A stretch of DNA of 64,000 bases from Dermanyssus gallinae (Eukaryota > Arthropoda > Arachnida > Mesostigmata > Dermanyssidae): positions 544,501-608,500 of the forward strand of contig QVRM01001450.1 of NCBI GenBank assembly GCA_003439945.1, written 5' to 3'. Shown piece by piece: positions 12,701 to 24,100 of the stretch. A program made the translations under genes and the position numbers. The first letter of the stretch is position 1, and every line of letters begins with the position of its first letter. The notes beneath the pieces are model-generated. The model was not told where the DNA came from. It ran no database searches and saw nothing but the letters and a program-made list of their open reading frames with translations.

Positions 12701-14821
12701 TATAGAACCAGCTTGTTCTTAGAACCAGCCCGTTTATAAGACCAGCTTGTTTTTAGAACTGTCTTGTTCTTAGAACCAGCAACCGTCTTGTTTATAAACC
12801 CGGCTTGAACCAGCTTGTTCATAGGACCGGATCGTTCTAAGAGCCAGCTTGTTTATAAAAACCAGCTTGTTTTTAGAACCGGGTCGTTATTAGAACCGGC
12901 TCGTTTTTAGAACTGGCTCGTTCCTAGAACCGGCTCGTTCTTAAAACCGGCTCGTTCTTAAAACCACCTCGTGTTTAAAACCAGCTCGTTCTAAGAACCG
13001 ACTTGTTCCTAGAACCGGCTTGTTCTTAGAACCGGCTTGTTATGAGAACTGGCGCGTTCTTAGAACCAGCCTGTTCTTAAACCGGCTCGTTCTTAGAGCC
13101 GGCTCGTTTTTAGAACCCGCTCGTTCTTAGAATCAGCTTGTTGCTAGAACCAGCTCATTCTTAAAACTGGCTCGTTTGTAGAACCAGCTTGTGCTTTGAA
13201 CCGTCCTGTTATTTGATCTAGAAATTGTTTTGTTCTTAAAACCGACTCGTTTTTAGAACCAGCTTGTTCATAGAACCGAATCGTTCTTAGAACCGGCTTA
13301 TTCTTAAGACCAGCTTGTTCCTTAAACCGGCTTGTCCTTAGAACCGGCTCGTGTATAGAACCAGCTTGTTCTTAGAACCGGCTCGTTCTTAGAACCGGCT
13401 CGTTCTTAGAACCAGTTTGTTCTTAGAACCTTCCTGTTCTTAGAACCAGCTTGTTTCTAGAACTGTCTTGTTCTTAGAACCGGTTTGTACTTAGAACCAG
13501 CTCGTTTAAAGAACCGTCCTGTTCTTAGAACCACCATGTTCTTAGAACCGACTCGTTCTTAGAACCAGCTCGTTTATACAACCAGTTTGTTCTTAGAACC
13601 GGCTCGTTCTTAGAACCAGGTCGTTTATAAAACCGGCTCGTTTTAAGAAGCAGCTTGTTCTTAGAACCGACTCGTTCTTAAAAGCAGCTCGTTTTTAAAA
13701 CCGTCTTGTTCTTAGAACCGGCTTGTCCTTAAGACCAGCTCGTTTATAGCACCGTCCTGTTCTGAAAACCAGCAATTATCTTGTTCTTAGAACCGGCTCG
13801 TTCTTAGAACCAACACTTTTTTAGAACCAGCTCGTTTTTAAGACCGGCTCGTACTTATAACCAGCTTATTCTTAGAAGCTGCTCGTTTAGTGAAGCATTT
13901 TGTTCTTAGAACCGGCTCGTTTTTAGAACCTGCTCGTTTATAGAACCAGCTTGTTTTTACAACCGGCTTGTTCTCAAAACCGGCTCGTTTTTAATACCGG
14001 CTCGTTCTTAGAACCGGCTCGTTCTTAGAACCAGCTCGTTCTGAGGACCAGCTCGTTCTTAGAAACCAACCTTTTAAAACCAGCTTGTCCTTAAAACCGG
14101 CTCGTTCTTAAAACCGGCTCGTTCTTAAAACCGGCTCGTTCTTAAAACCGGCTCGTTCTTAAAGCCGGCTTGTTCTTAAAACCGGCTCGTTCTTAAAACC
14201 AGCTCTTTCTTAGAACCTTCTTGTTCTTAGAACCAGCTCGTTTATAGAACCGTTTTGTTCTTAGAACCAACACGTTTTTAGAACCAGCTCGTTTTTGAAA
14301 CCGGCTCGTACTTAGAACCAGCTTGTTCTCAGAAGCTGTTCGTTTATTGAACCAGTTTGTTCCTATAACCGGCCTGTTCTTAGAACCAGCTCGTTCTTAA
14401 AACCGGCTCGTTCCTAAAACCGGCTCGTTCTTAGAACCAGCTCGTTCTTAGGACCAGCTCGTTTTTAGAACCAGCTCGTTGTTAGAACCAGCTCGTTGTT
14501 AGAACCAGCTCGTTTTTAGAACCAGCTCGTTCTTAAAATCAGCTCGTCCTTAAAACCGGCTTGTTCTTAAAACCGGCTCGTTCTTAGAACCGGCTTGTTC
14601 TTAGAACCGGCTTTTTCTTACAACCGGCTTGCTCTTAGAACCATCTTGTTCTTAGAACCAGCTTGTTCTTAGAACTAGCTCGTTCTTAGAACCAGCTCGT
14701 TCTTAGAACCAGCTTGTTCCTAAAACCAGCTCTTTCTTAAAACCGATTTTTTCTTAGAACCGGCTTGTTCTTAGAACCAGCTTGATCTTAGAACCAGCTT
14801 GATCTTAGAACCAGCTCGTTC

Positions 14822-14987
14822 TTTTTTTTATTCTGGGAGGTTTCAGGAATGCATGATGCACATGCGCCACTAGCAGCCTGCGTGACTAGTGTGAGACTCG
14901 CAAATCCACTAAACCCGGATTCCTCCCTACCCCCCCCAGGCTCGGTATTACTTTGGCATTACATCGAAGCCGTGGAAGTAGAACTAT
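14822..14987 (-). mobile_element. Retroposon-like insert in the satellite, copy 1
   Basis: About 165 bp of unique sequence that interrupts the 17-bp array. On the minus strand it ends in an A-rich tail (T8 on the plus strand at 14822-14829). Both flanks carry TCGTTCT, which may be a target duplication, although the satellite itself contains that string. No coding capacity. The short length and A-tail fit a SINE or a severely 5'-truncated LINE. I cannot see convincing pol III boxes. Confidence 0.55.
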
Positions 14988-16016
14988 CGTTCTTAGAACC
15001 AGCTTGTCCTTAGAACCTTCTTGTTCTTAGAACCAGCTTGTCCTTAGAACCTTCTTGTTCTTAGAACCAGCTTGTTTCAGGAACCGGCTAGTCCTTAGAA
15101 CCAGCGCGTTTATAGAACCAGCTCGTTTTTAGAACCAGCTCGTTTTTAAAACCAGCTCGTTTTTAAAACCGGCTCGTTCTTACAACTGCTTTGTTCTTAA
15201 AACCGGCTCGTTCTTAGAACCGGCTTGTTCTTGAAACCGACTTGTTCTTGAAATCGACTCGCTCTTAGAACCGGTTCGTTTATAAAACCAGCTTGTTCTT
15301 ACAACCGGCTCGTTCTTAAAACCAGCTTATTCTTAGAACCGTCCTGTTCTTAGAACCAGCTTGCTTATAGAACCGTCCTGTTCATAGAACCAGCAAGCGT
15401 CTTCTTCTTAAAACCGGCTTGCTCTAAGAACCAGCTCGTTTTTAGAACCAACTCGTTCTTACAACCAGCTCGTTCTTACAACCAGCTCGTTCTTACAACC
15501 AGCTCGTTCTTAGAACTAGCTCGTTTATAGAACCAGCTCGCTTATAGAACCAACTCGTTTTTAGAACCGGCTCGTTCTTAGAACCACCCTGTTCTTAGAA
15601 CCAGCTCGTTCTTAGAAGCAGCTTGTTCCTAAAACCAGCTCGTTCTTAGAACTGTCCTACTCTTAGAGCCAGCTCGTTCTTAGCACCGTTTTATTTATAG
15701 CACCGTCTTGTTCTTAGAACCAGCTTGTTTTTAAAACCAGCCTGTTCTTAGAACTGTCTTGCTCTTTGAACCGACTTGTTCTTAGAACCAGTTCGTTCTT
15801 AGAACCAGTTCGTTCTTAGAACCGGCTCGTTCTAACAACCATCTTGTTCTTAGAACCAGCTTGTTCTTAGAACCAGCTTGTTCTTAGAACCAGCTTGTTC
15901 TTAGAACTGGCTCGTTCTTAGAACCAGCTCGTTCTTAGAACCAGCTCGTTCCTAGAACCAGCTCTTTCTTAAAACCGATTTTTTCTTAGAACCGGCTTGT
16001 TCTTAAAACCAGCTCG

Positions 16017-16186
16017 TTCTTTTTTTTTTGTTCTGGGAGGTTTCGGGAATGCATGATGCACATGCGCCACTAGCAGCCTGCGTGACTAGTGTGAGACTCG
16101 CAAACCCACTAAACCCGGATTCCTCCCCACCCCCCCAGGCTCGGTATTACTTTGGCATTACATCGAAGCCGTGGGAGTAGAACTAG
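16017..16186 (-). mobile_element. Retroposon-like insert in the satellite, copy 2
   Basis: Nearly identical to the insert at 14822-14987, with the same satellite junctions on both sides; the shared TTCTGGGAGG block is exactly 1200 bp apart. It is therefore a copy made by duplication of the array, not a second insertion. Confidence 0.75.
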
Positions 16187-16968
16187 CGTTCTTAGAACCA
16201 GCTTGTTCTTAGAATCTTCTTGTTCTTAGAACCAGCTTGTTCCAAGAACCATCTTGTTTTTAGAACCGGCTAGTCCTTAGAACCAGCTTGTTCTTAGAAT
16301 CTTCTTGTTCTTAGAACCAGCTTGTTTCAAGAACCATCTTGTTTTTAGAACCGGCTAGTCCTTAGAACCAGCTCGTTCTTAGAACCAGCTCGTTCTTAGA
16401 ACCAGCTCGTTCTTAGAACCAGCTCGTTCTTACAACCAGCTCGTTCTTAGAACCAGCTCGTTTATAGAACCAACTCGTTTTTAGAACCACCCTGTTCTTA
16501 AAACCAGCTCGTTCTTAGAACCAGCTCGTTCTTAGAACCAGTTCGTTCTTAGAACTGTCTTACTCTTAGAACCAGCTTGTTCTTAGAACCAGCTCGTTCT
16601 TAGAACCAGCTTGTTTATAGAACCAGCTCGTTCTTAGAACCAACTCGTTTTTAGAACCGACTCGTTCTTAGAACCACCCTGTTCTTAGAACCAGCTCGTT
16701 CTTAGAACCAGCTCGTTCTTAGAACTGTCCTACTCTTAGAACCAGCTCGTTCTTAAAACCGTTTTATTTATAGCACCGTCTTGTTCTTAGTACCAGCTTG
16801 TTTTTAAAACCAGCCTGTTCTTAGAACCAGCTTGTTTTTAAAACCAGCCTGTTCTTAGAACTGTCTTGCTCTTTGAACCGACTTGTTCTTAGAACCAGTT
16901 CGTTCTTAGAACCGGCTCGTTCTAACAACAAGCTTGTTTTTAGAACCGTCTTATTTTTACGTGATTTG

Positions 16969-17770
16969 CACTATCGTGCTCGATTGGTTTTTGATGTTTT
17001 AATAATATGTAGCTAATCAATAAAAACTCAAGCGTACTTTAACCTACGTCTGTAAGAATGCAAATATCTGCTCTAGCCGGTAGAACTGCGCGTTTTAGCA
17101 ATTTTAAATACATTTTGCTATGTAACGTTTCTTCTATCTACACTGATTGCATCTGATGTTGCGACTCTGTAACAGCATAATTAAAGATGAAATCATAACT
17201 AACCTTAAACATATAGCAGGATCAGGTAGTGTTGCCATTTTTGAGATTCTATTTTGCCCGGGTATACAGTGGCTTAATAACATCTTAATACATCTTATAC
17301 TCTTACATCTTAACATCTTAACATCTTATACATCCTAATAACATCTTATACCATACAAGGCCAATGGACAGCCGGTTGAGTCTGCTTGTTGTAACTTGTC
17401 CGTATAAGGAATACACACATAAGTATATATGTTATCTGGAAACGCATAGAATGGTACTTTAATTTAGCTTACCGTTTTTATGCAACGTAGTTTAAAATCA
17501 TCCAAGTCAGGCATATTGACGGTATGAAACAGAATATGAACCGATTATATGGTCGCTACCTAGACCTCTAATGGTCAAAGATGTTCAGGACGTCGCAAAG
17601 TTGCCGCATAAAGGCTTTGTCGTCGCACTGTGTAATCCAACATTTCAATACGAGTACAGCGCTTTCATATTTCTTGCTGTCGAACAGGCAGAACAAGAAC
17701 TAGATATTGTGCAGAGTACCAAGTCACCAGACTTCTCAGTACGATTTCAGTTAATAATAATAATAATATA
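16969..17770. other. Satellite flank with a short ACATCTTA repeat
   Basis: Mostly featureless. From 17279 to 17348 the motif ACATCTTA or close variants recurs about seven times. The stretch ends in (TAA)n at 17752-17768, next to the LINE 3' end. Confidence 0.5.
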
Positions 17771-17771
17771 T

Positions 17772-18060
17772 TCAACTTTTTTTCCGAGATATGGGAACTG
17801 CAGGCCCCCTTACGCTCAAACTGATTCAAAGCGTAGGCAGAAGCCTTAAGCTTTCGACAGGAGACTCGAGAGCATCCGAATTCTTGCGTCAGAGGCTGTC
17901 GCTTGACATCCAACGAGGAAATGCAGCATCTGTTCGGGGCACATTGCTGAACTGGGCTAACCCTGGGTTAGAGAACCCGTAATCACACGTTCGCACGGAG
18001 ACAATTGTCCACTCCAAAGTGCTAACATAACGAACTTATATAAATAATAAATAAATAATA
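17772..18060 (+). pseudogene. 3' end of LINE family A, copy 1
   Basis: Encodes 63 residues from 17791 to the stop at 17980, with LTLKLIQSVGRSLKLSTGD, then ASEFLRQRLSLDIQRGNAA and TLLNWANPGLENP. This agrees with the C-terminus I expect for RTs of the 2.1-kb type (an ETMG block, then QRLS...IQRGNA). It starts just after a (TAA)n run, so it is a very short 5'-truncated insertion. The 3' untranslated part carries the palindrome TAACCCTGGGTTA and an A-rich end. Confidence 0.7.
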
Positions 18061-19545
18061 AAAATATATATATATAATTTTTATCATATATTAATCTTGT
18101 TTGGTCTTCTACTTGATTCGCTTAGATCAAACACCCCATACAGCTAGAGTGCAGCATTTTTTGGGGGTTGTTATTACTCAGCATAACGCAGCAAAGAGGT
18201 CGAGGCGATGCAATAAATAATCTACCCTCGATACATCGAATTCCGCTCGATAGTGACTCTGGTTGCGGCAGCGGCTCCTTTTACTGAATGGGGCACCCGG
18301 CTTTCAGTCGACTCCTGTTCGGGCGGCTCCTGAGCGGGTCGTGAGCGGGTTGGCCCCGTGGGGCAAGACTCACTTCTGTGCCTCAACCAGGCATCCGTTA
18401 GTGTTAATGGCGGGGAGAGGGTGGATAGCCATAATAATGGCAACAGTCATGTTAACCCGAGGAAAAAGTGTGGGGCAAAATCAATACACGACGCGTGAAC
18501 GACAAGACGAAACAATCATCATCAAAATCGGTCGAGTCCAACCGTTGTCGTTATCTTCGACTGCCGCCACCCCATTCACGCCCTCGCTTCGCGCCCCTCT
18601 CTTCTACCGATAACAGGGCGGATGATGGAGTCCTAATTGTTATGGTGGGCGTAGCGACATTGATAAGCGTTAAGCAGCGTGACGAGTAACAGTAGTCTGT
18701 AGTAGCAGAAACAGTAGGTCTAGACGTAATGACTATCACTGGTAATGCTGTACCCAGCTGTGTACGCACTGTCAGCAGCAATAGATAAGTATTAGAGCAT
18801 AACGAGTTAGGTGCAACGAAAACTGCCTGTTAACATTGAGACTTTAAAGATTACTACCATATGTGCTGCCGAAATGCAAAATCTTGTTGGCGCTTTTCCT
18901 GGAAGTTCCCGTCTTTAGCACCTTATGCAAAGTGTGGACCGGTGCTTAGCTGTCACGCAAGTCTTGTTTATAACCTTAAAAGTCCCGCTGGGGATCAGAT
19001 TAATCTGAGCGAGGCCGCCTACATGCACGACCTGTTCAAAACCTCCATCTTTCAATGGCGGAGCTTAGCTCATTGATATCGCTTCGACGAGGCTAAAGCA
19101 TGGGTATTTTTTTCAGAAGAATTTAGTTGCTCATATTACACAGTGTATGCTAATAGTTTACAATTCAACCAGTTACGTAATACTGGGGTAAAGTGTTCAT
19201 CGATTGAGGGTCAAAACGTTCGAGACTCACCTCAGTCCAAGTATTTGGTCATTTTGCTTGACGTTTTTTTATAAACAAAGTTAAAATAAACAAAACGCAA
19301 TAAACAATCTTTAAAATCCACAGCCAGAATAGCACTTTATATCATTGCTAATTACTAGAATTACTACTTATGGATGAAACATTTACCAGTATTAGCGTAC
19401 AGTAATACAAAAACGTTTTAACATCAAATGACATAGATGCCCGGTTCTAGAAGACCTATTCCGTCCTAGCTATGCGTAGGCCAGAAAGCGAATCTGAGCT
19501 GATGAAAGAGAAAATATATTATTAATTATGGCACCACAACCAACT
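18061..19545. other. Intergenic, no feature recognised
   Basis: Small frames (18263-18613, 18468-18689, 18861-19076) have no recognisable domain. No repeat structure stands out. Confidence 0.4.
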
Positions 19546-19547
19546 TG

Positions 19548-19830
19548 GACGGAATTTTATAAATAAGAATTTCTTTATATAACTTCGGTATATTAGCACG
19601 TTGGAGAAAGCAATTGTTTCCACGCGAACGTGTAGTCACGGGGGTTCTCTAACCCAGGATTAACCCTGTGCATTAACAATGTGTCCTAAAAAGATAACAG
19701 CTCCAACCCTCGTTGAATGTTGAGCAACAGTCTCGGACGCAAGGATTCCGATGTTCTCGGGTCTCCCGTCAAAAAGGCGGATTTGATTACTATTGATGCA
19801 AAAGAAAAATATGGGCATCCTAAACGCGCA
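19548..19830 (-). pseudogene. 3' end of LINE family A, diverged minus-strand copy
   Basis: Minus-strand sequence matches the copies at 17.8 and 22.3 kb, more diverged: GDPRTSES-like, LNIQRG, then the GTTAGAGAACCC part of the 3' hairpin, then CACGTTCGCG and a TTATATAAA end. The 63-residue frame is broken. Confidence 0.7.
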
Positions 19831-21590
19831 AGACACGCGCACGCATTATTGGCTACTTTCTCTTGAAGTTTAATGTACAGTATGCGGCACCATTGCTAGC
19901 AGTGATACTTGTTTATACTATCTCTCTAGCTTTGCTGTTCCAAGTTAGCCTAACCCGTACAGATTATATTAAGCGGATAGAATACATGCATTTTAAAATA
20001 ATGTTTAATATTATAAAGGTTTGAGCAAGAGAGTTTAGCCGGACGTACACACAACGCACGAAAGTCGCTTCCTCCCACGATTACGCCACAACCGAGCTCC
20101 GTTGTCAACTTGAGGCACTGCGGTCAACTTCTTAGTTCTTATTAGCATAGTATAGCAGCCCTACCACTTGCCAGTGGCAGTTTTTATTAGATTATCGCAT
20201 ACAGAACGACGGCAGATCGGGAACTGTCGTCAACAGTGCTCACAGATACAGGGTGTTTATTGCCGTCTAATGCCGGCCACCCTGTGACCCATTCTTAACT
20301 TAGCATCATTGCAGGACTACTTTGAGATGATAGTGATTGAGATCATTTGCCTTTCCGTTCGTTTTTGAGTATTTCCGTAAGGATGTGCGTATCGCTCACA
20401 CGATGTGTACTTTGATAGGCCCAGACGCAGCAGAGGTCGGCGTCCGACTCACCGCTAGTTTTGTCCGTTGGCTACGACCACCAACAAGCAAAGCACAACG
20501 GCAACAGCAATAACAACAACAACCGCAGCAGCAGCAACGTCTAGCAACAAAACTAACAACAACAACGATGTTCGAGCGGATGTTTGACGAAAGCCCTTGC
20601 ATACCGTCACATCGCGACCACTTACTGCCGTACCGTACAAGGCAAAAAACAAAACCACCTGGTAGATAGCCGCCAGTTTGCAGCCGCAGCAACAACTGCA
20701 CCGACCGCACCAGCTGAACATGACAGAATGACATGTGGCAGATTACCGAGTGAGGGAGATTTGTCCACGATATAGGTGACCTTGCAACGGTCAGGCCAAT
20801 TGATACAGACAGCTACAACGTTTAGCTAGGCAGAAGGCGATAAAGAAAGAGTGGCGGCGAGAGACACCAAGCCAAAGGAAGGAATGAACAGCTCAACCTA
20901 GATTGTCTACATCATGTCGAATAGTTGTCGATCAAATAGTGCCCCGTTCAGATCGAAACTAAACTGTTTTCTTGCCAGGCATCTTCCATCCGCTTTGTGC
21001 TGGTCTATGGAAGTGCCGTGTGTAACACTGTGGGTGTGTGCTTATGCGCGTATGTGTTTACGCGAACGTATACGAACGTTTACCTACATAATTTATTGAG
21101 TAATAACACAAAACAAAAACTGTATGAAAGTACTTCTATCATTATGGTGTGCATCTCCGAGCACAGGGCGTAATTGAAATAGAACACGTGATTAGAGAGA
21201 GATACACACCGTGCAGCATCAAGATTTGCGCTCAGAATGTTATTGCGGATATTTTGAGAAGAGCGTAAACTGCCACAGTGCGCCGCGCTGACGACAATAT
21301 AACCTATGTGTTCTCTATGCTCGAACCGGTCCAAAACTACTTCATCTAGGACTGACAACGATTGCAATGGGAATATAACAAAAACCACAGTTGGCCGGAT
21401 TCTTCTTTACATACTGCCACCACGACGCCGATTAGATGCACAATTAGGCACGGCGCCATCTATAAACATATACGAGTATATTTTGTATTTGTACACAGGC
21501 CATCAAGTACCCCGTAGGTCTGTCTGCACGACGCGTATAGCAAACGATTTAGCAGTACATAACGACTGCACCTTGTTAGCAGTGAGTCAC
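19831..21590. other. Intergenic with CAA/CAG-rich patch
   Basis: A CAA/CAG-rich stretch lies at about 20470-20560, with a smaller one at 20680-20720. Minus-strand frames across it are low-complexity and I do not regard them as genes. Confidence 0.4.
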
Positions 21591-21594
21591 ACAC

Positions 21595-21606
21595 ATATAT
21601 ATATAT

Positions 21607-21650
<44 letters not shown>
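21595..21650. repeat. (TA)n microsatellite
   Basis: Long TA tract broken once by GAT near 21608. Confidence 0.95.
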
Positions 21651-21655
<5 letters not shown>

Positions 21656-22284
21656 CACTAACTGTACGCCCTCCGCAGTCCCCGAACGGGCGATAAGACA
21701 GCCAACTTTCCAGTTAACTATATACGGTAAATGTCACTTGTTTTATATGCATGTGAAAGAGCCACCGACGATGAGAAGTCCAAGCGAGAACGGAGAGAGA
21801 GCGAGGGAGAACGATAAATAAAGCCAGAGGTCGAGAGACACTGCATGGTTAGGGCAGTTATGAATAGGGTGCGGGCACAAGCCGCTGCTATGCGCCCGGC
21901 GCAGCATGGCGTTTGAGGTGGACACTTCAGAAAAGAACCAGCGGACAGGGCGTTCCCGCCGCCAGCCTCGAAGGCTGTTCACTGCTATCTGCTGCTTTTC
22001 CTTCGTCGTTGTAGTCGTCGTCGTCGGCGTTTTCCTCTTCCTTCTTCCTACTCTACGATAAGGGTAGGAACGATACGGCGCCGCCGCCAACGCGGCAGCC
22101 ATTCCTGCTAACCCGCCACGCATTCATCATTCCTTGGCTAAATTCATTGGCCGAATACCACCACCATCAAAGTCAACACGAGCGCCACGATCACAAGGCC
22201 CTATTGCAGCGACAAACAACAGCATTTCACCATCACCACCATGCTTCAGAGGTCTGCTACCGATACGATTCAGTCTGGATAGTC

Positions 22285-22605
22285 TAAGCGAGAATAATAT
22301 ATATTTATATAAATTATCGCACGAATTTTGCCCGTTAGCGTTCGAGACTATGGGAGCCGCAGGCTTCCTTACGCTAAAGCTGATTCAGCGGGTCGGTAAA
22401 AGCCTTAATCTTTCGACAGGAGACTCGAGGGCATCCGAATTCTTGCGTCAGAGGCTGTCGCTCGACATTCAACGAGGAAACGCAGCGTCTGTTCGGGGCA
22501 CATTGTTGAACTGGGCTAACCCTGGGTTAGAGAACCCGTGATCACACGTTCGCGCGGAGACAATTGTCCACTCCAAGTGCTAACATAGTGAAATTATATA
22601 AATAA
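22285..22605 (+). pseudogene. 3' end of LINE family A, copy 2
   Basis: Longer on the 5' side than copy 1: it includes KLSHEFCPLAFETMGAAG before the 63-residue block, and that F-P-A-x-E-T pattern is what ties it to family A type RTs. From the ATG at 22350 to the stop it differs from copy 1 in 5 of 63 amino acids and has 11 silent codon changes, so the two copies descend from a source under protein-level selection. The stop is TGA here and TAA in copy 1. The 3' hairpin is intact. A mariner is inserted 23 bp downstream. Confidence 0.75.
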
Positions 22606-22627
22606 AAATTAATGGACAATATATATA

Positions 22628-23946
22628 CGAGGTGTGTTCAAAAAGTATCGCGACTTTTGTGTTTTTTCAAAAATTATTCATTTATTCATGAATATCTATT
22701 TTGTCCCCTTCAAAGTAATCCCCATGAGATATTATACACTTGTGCCAACGGTTTTTCCAATCTTCGAAGCACTTCAAAAAAACATTTTTTTTTATCTTGT
22801 TCAGCTCCTCCTTCGATGCCGTCTTTATCTCGTCAAGCGTAGCGTAACGTCGTCCTTTCATGGGCCTCTTCAGTTTAGGGAACAAGAAAAAGTCACAGGG
22901 GGCCAGATCTGGGGAATACGGTGGCTGCGGCATCATTAGTGTGTTGTTTTTGGCCAAAAACTCGCGCACAAGCAACGATGTGTGAGCAGGGGCGTTATCG
23001 TGGTGCAAAAGCCAATTTTTGTTCTTCCACAAATCCGGGTGTTTCTGGCGGATTGCTTTGCGCAAATTGCGCATAACTTGCAGGTAATATTCCTTATTGA
23101 CCGTTCTACCCTGTGGCAAGAACTCATGATGCACCACCCCCTACAATCGAAGAAAACTGTCAGCAAAATTTTTACATTCGACCGAACTTGGCGCGCTTTT
23201 TTCGGTCTTGGTTCGTGCGGCAGCTTCCATTGAGATGATTGAGCTTTGGTTACCACGTCATAACCATAAACCCACGATTCGTCACCAGTTATGACCCTCT
23301 GGAGCAAATTTGGGTCGTCGCGGACAGAGTCCAACATCTCATTAGCAATGTTCATGCGATGCTGTTTTTGGTCGCAATTGAGCAATTTTGGTACGAATTT
23401 CGCGGCGACCCGTCTCATGCCCAAATCATTGATAAAAATCGAATGGCACGAGCCAATCGATATGTTTAGGTCCTCAGCAACTTCTCTAACGGTGATTCGA
23501 CGATTGGCCAATACCATTTTCTCCACTTCATTAATTTTTTCGTCTGTTGTTGAAGTGCTCGGGCGTCCGGCACGCTCTTCGTCGTTCACATCTTCTCGGC
23601 CTTCTGAGAACATTTTGTACCACCGATAAACGTTGCTTCGGTCCAAGGTAGCTTCTCCGTATGCCACAGTCAACATTCGGAATGCATCCGCGCACTTAAT
23701 TTCGTTTTTCACACAAAATTTGATACAGGTTCTTTGATCCATTTTTTTGAATAGGTAAAAATCGAAGACGATCCAAAACACGTGCAAGCAAAGCAGCTGT
23801 CAACAATTAAGTGAACATTCAAAATGGCCGAGCTTGTCGGCATAAGTGAGAGACATGAGTGCCAACATAACGTCACAAAAAATCGAAATTCGAATATACG
23901 TAACCCGCGAAAATTCAAAAGTCACGATACTTTTTGAACACACCTC

Positions 23947-23947
<1 letters not shown>
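22628..23947 (-). mobile_element. Mariner DNA transposon, 1320 bp, with TIRs and TA duplication
   Basis: The left end reads CGAGGTGTGTTCAAAAAGTA, and the reverse complement of the right end gives the same bases. The match continues for about 31 bp, with one C/T change near base 24. TA lies on both sides (22626-22627 and 23948-23949), as mariner always targets TA; here it landed in a TA tract. The enclosed transposase is on the minus strand. Size and structure are those of a complete mariner. Confidence 0.97.
22682..23742 (-). pseudogene. Mariner transposase with a single frameshift
   Basis: Cut-and-paste DDE/D transposase. I take the start as the Met of MDQRTCIKFC (23742), because the longer upstream frame runs toward the terminal repeat. 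The N-terminal half has the helix-turn-helix region (RMLTVAYGEA...VYRWYKMFSEGRED), GRPSTSTTDEKI, the linker AAKFVPKLL and the first catalytic Asp in VITGDESWVYG. The second half (22682-23137) holds the second Asp in LLHHDNAPAHTS and the third in YSPDLAPCDFFLFP. Thirty-four residues separate the last two, the D34D spacing of mariner. The frame breaks between FFDCRG and VHHEFLPQG at about 23140, where a G5 run would need to be one base longer. No other stop is seen. Total coding length is about 353 codons, normal for mariner. Confidence 0.93.
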
Positions 23948-23981
<34 letters not shown>

Positions 23982-24100
23982 TTTTAGCTTTACTTAATGA
24001 ATGTTATATAACTTGTTAGATCAGGGATTTTCTGATGAGAAATGTTGTGTTCTGGAGTATTATATATATCTATGTATATATATATATATATATATATAAC
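23948..24100. repeat. (TA)n microsatellites flanking the mariner
   Basis: TA tracts at 23948-23978 and about 24050-24098. The first is the continuation of the tract into which the mariner inserted. Confidence 0.9.

Larger units (their letters stand above)
12702..16968. repeat. Degenerate 17-bp tandem satellite, about 4.3 kb
   Basis: The unit is 17 bp, consensus TTCTTAGAACCAGCTCG. Most copies differ by one to four bases; common variants are CCGGCTCG, CCAGCTTG and CCGTCTTG. About 230 units fit after removing the two inserts. The unit contains the near-palindrome GAACNAGCTNGTTC, which fails only at its two N positions. No open frame survives, as expected for a non-coding array. Longer-range structure is visible: segments near 13770-13920 recur near 14230-14370, and 14730-15850 recurs near 15950-16950. 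The array therefore grew by segmental duplication as well as unit-by-unit slippage. Confidence 0.95.

Noticed and set aside
12702..16968. CRISPR-like array
   Set aside because: The units are contiguous 17-bp repeats with no unique spacers, in eukaryotic DNA.
12702..16968. Heat-shock-element array (TTC/GAA pairs)
   Set aside because: Spacing between TTC and GAA in TTCTTAGAA is three, not the two required.
22936..23629. Plus-strand frames across the mariner
   Set aside because: Antisense shadows of the transposase.
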